64,000 nt of DNA from Bremerella sp. JC817 (GTDB lineage: Bacteria > Planctomycetota > Planctomycetia > Pirellulales > Pirellulaceae). A program made the translations under genes and the position numbers. This document shows, one piece after another, positions 62,505 through 64,000 of this stretch. Location of the stretch: contig NZ_JBFEFG010000280.1 in NCBI RefSeq assembly GCF_040718835.1, positions 620,001 through 684,000 of the forward strand. Reading direction: 5' to 3'. The first letter of the stretch is position 1, and every line of letters starts with the position of its first letter. A model generated the notes under the pieces. The model saw nothing but the letters and a program-made list of their open reading frames with translations, had not been told where the DNA came from and did not search any database.

Positions 62505-63845
62505 ATGCCACGCCTGATCGCTCTTGTGCTGCTGTTGTCGCTCGCTGCGCCGGCTCTGGCCGCCGCGCCGAAGCGACCGAACTTCCTGATCATTTATACC
62601 GACGATCTCGGGTACGGCGATGTTTCGACCTACCATACGTCGGATGTCCATTCGCCCCACATCGATAAGCTGGCGGCGGAAGGGATGACCTTCATGCAGA
62701 TGCGGGCCAACTGCACCGTCTGCTCTCCTTCGCGGGCCGCGCTGTTGACGGGGCGCTATCCTGATTTGGTCGGTGTGCCAGGGGTGATTCGGACGAATGA
62801 GACCAACTCGTGGGGTTACTTGAAGCCGGGCATTCCGACGCTGGCCGACGAACTGAAGAAGCAAGGCTACGCGACCGCGTGCATCGGTAAGTGGCATCTC
62901 GGATTGGAATCTCCGAACACACCGAACGAGCGCGGCTTCGATCACTTCCATGGTTTCCTTGGCGACATGATGGACAGCTACACGACCCATCGCCGCGAGG
63001 GGCACAACTACATGCGGCTTAATCAGAAAGAGATTGATCCGCCAGGACACGCGACCGATCTGTTCGCGGAGTGGGCTGCCGACTACTTCTCGGCTCGGGC
63101 CCAGCATGCGGACGAGCCGTTCTTTTTGTACCTCGCTTTCAACGCGCCCCACTTTCCGATCGAGCCCCCCAAGGAATACCTCGAAGCGGTGAAGCAGGCC
63201 CAGCCTGACTTAGACGACAAGCGGGCCAAGAACGTCGCCTTCGTACATCATCTGGACGACGCGGTCGGCAAGGTTCTGGCATCGCTCGAACAGAACGGCT
63301 TCGCGGAAAACACCGTCGTCTACTTCGGCAGCGACAACGGCGGAAGCCTGCCACATGCCCAAAACAACGATCCTTGGCGCGACGGCAAACAAAGTCACTA
63401 CGACGGCGGCCTGAAGGTTCCGTTCTTCGTTCGCTGGCCAGGGCATGTTTCGCCCGGCAGTCGCTCGGACTATCAAGGGATGAACTTCGACATCTTCCCA
63501 ACCTTCCTCCAGTTGGCCGGTGCAACCCCAGCGGCCGACTTGAACGCGGTCAGCCTGGTGCCACTGCTGGAAGGGAAACCGATGCCCTCAGGCTCGCGCG
63601 ATCTTTACTTCGTGCGTCGTGAAGGAGGCGCACGTTACGGAGGCAAAGCGTACCAGGCGATCATTCGCGATGGCTGGAAACTGATGCAGAACGATCCGTA
63701 CTCGCCGCTGGAGTTGTATCACCTGCAGGAAGATCCGCAGGAACAAACCAACCTGGCCAAGTCCGCTCCGAAGAAGTTCCGCGAACTGCAACAAGCCATG
63801 CAGAAACAAATCCAAGCCGCCGGCAGCGTGCCGTGGCAACCGTGA
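62505..63845 (+). CDS. Exported sulfatase
   Basis: 446 residues with signal peptide (LVLLLSLAAPALA). Core: LIIYTDDLGYGDVSTYH, FGly motif C73-S-P-S-R in CTVCSPSRAALLTGRYP, and CIGKWHLGL. Tandem with the previous sulfatase, 34 bases apart, same length, so the two probably act in sequence on one polymer. Confidence 0.94.
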   Translation: MPRLIALVLLLSLAAPALAAAPKRPNFLIIYTDDLGYGDVSTYHTSDVHSPHIDKLAAEGMTFMQMRANCTVCSPSRAALLTGRYPDLVGVPGVIRTNETNSWGYLKPGIPTLADELKKQGYATACIGKWHLGLESPNTPNERGFDHFHGFLGDMMDSYTTHRREGHNYMRLNQKEIDPPGHATDLFAEWAADYFSARAQHADEPFFLYLAFNAPHFPIEPPKEYLEAVKQAQPDLDDKRAKNVAFVHHLDDAVGKVLASLEQNGFAENTVVYFGSDNGGSLPHAQNNDPWRDGKQSHYDGGLKVPFFVRWPGHVSPGSRSDYQGMNFDIFPTFLQLAGATPAADLNAVSLVPLLEGKPMPSGSRDLYFVRREGGARYGGKAYQAIIRDGWKLMQNDPYSPLELYHLQEDPQEQTNLAKSAPKKFRELQQAMQKQIQAAGSVPWQP

Positions 63846-63881
63846 GGGTGCCGGGCCTGGCAAACGCACTTGAAGAGGCAG

Positions 63882-64000
63882 ATGCAAAACGAAACTGAGT
63901 CCGCAACACTTCTGCTTGACGCGAATGGCGAGCCCCATCTGAGTGGTCGGCAAGCCGTTGGTATTGTGTTAGCTGCGGTAATATTTGCCGTTGTCACAAA
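63882..64000 (+). CDS. Membrane protein, N-terminal part (cut by window edge)
   Basis: ATG at 63882 with AGAGG upstream opens a frame that runs off the window: MQNETESATLLLDANGEPHL, then SGRQAVGIVLAAVIFAVVT. A polar head precedes a hydrophobic helix. Only 39 codons are seen, so the product is unknown. Confidence 0.55.
   Translation, partial: MQNETESATLLLDANGEPHLSGRQAVGIVLAAVIFAVVT

Noticed and set aside
63588..63953. Minus-strand frame over the end of the second sulfatase
   Set aside because: Shadow of the sulfatase; the plus-strand start at 63882 has better context.

Overview
The window reads as chromosomal DNA of a planctomycete, most likely of the Pirellulaceae (Blastopirellula/Bremerella/Rhodopirellula group). 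The grounds are two DUF1559 proteins, a DUF1552 + DUF1587/1595/1592/1588/1585 cytochrome-type pair, tandem FGly sulfatases, a Tyr/Thr/Val-rich repeat wall-type protein, a Tat-exported pyruvyl-transferase-like protein, and many small membrane proteins beginning with an Asn-Pro-[Phe/Tyr]-x-Ser-Pro tag. No tRNA or rRNA gene, insertion sequence, prophage or CRISPR array was seen. Coding is dense and on both strands.

Layout. 1-10 kb: the end of a GT39-type glycosyltransferase, a DUF1559 pseudopilin with a small lipoprotein, an EF-hand/Arg-Gly-Pro repeat protein with an intradiol-dioxygenase-like protein, a TolC-type channel and a DHFR/RibD-like reductase. 10-15.4 kb: four consecutive DUF3592 membrane proteins, a tandem universal stress protein and small membrane proteins. 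15.4-22.3 kb: the replication core, cysteine desulfurase - dnaA - (oriC candidate) - dnaN - dciA - gyrB. The DnaA is short and lacks domains I and II. The dnaA-dnaN gap holds a DnaA-box/GC-rich/DnaA-trio arrangement that fits a bacterial origin unwinding element. 22.4-32 kb: a hybrid histidine kinase with a complete ethylene-receptor-type sensor domain, the YTV-like protein, an NAD-binding epimerase facing a DUF1990 protein, a Cu/Zn superoxide dismutase without its usual cysteines, and shikimate dehydrogenase. 32-41 kb: a minus-strand operon (Sel1 protein, four NPxxSP-tagged membrane proteins, a methyltransferase), a fifth NPxxSP gene, and the principal sigma factor rpoD. 41-50 kb: a 1.3-kb gene-poor gap, an SDR, a lipoate ligase-like protein, a basic secretory protease, a retron-type reverse transcriptase with a recognisable msr-msd locus, mutY, a lipoprotein hydrolase and a second DUF1559 protein. 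50-64 kb: a ThDP-dependent 2-oxoacid decarboxylase, the DUF1552/DUF1592 pair, oxidoreductases, a RraB-like protein and two sulfatases.

The two most interesting signals are not ordinary genes. (1) Three intergenic arrays at about 35.4, 38.7 and 39.3 kb, plus a shorter fourth run. They are built of degenerate 9-mers related to the DnaA box (TTATCGACA ... TTATCCCCA) repeated with an exact 11-bp period. All have the same orientation, the same start and the same end, and a shorter run of the same period lies inside the oriC candidate. They look like DnaA-filament or titration sites about 17-21 kb from the origin, though another DNA-binding protein could own them. (2) A retron: an 11-bp perfect inverted repeat with an AGC branch-site context and internal hairpins sits directly upstream of the RT start codon.
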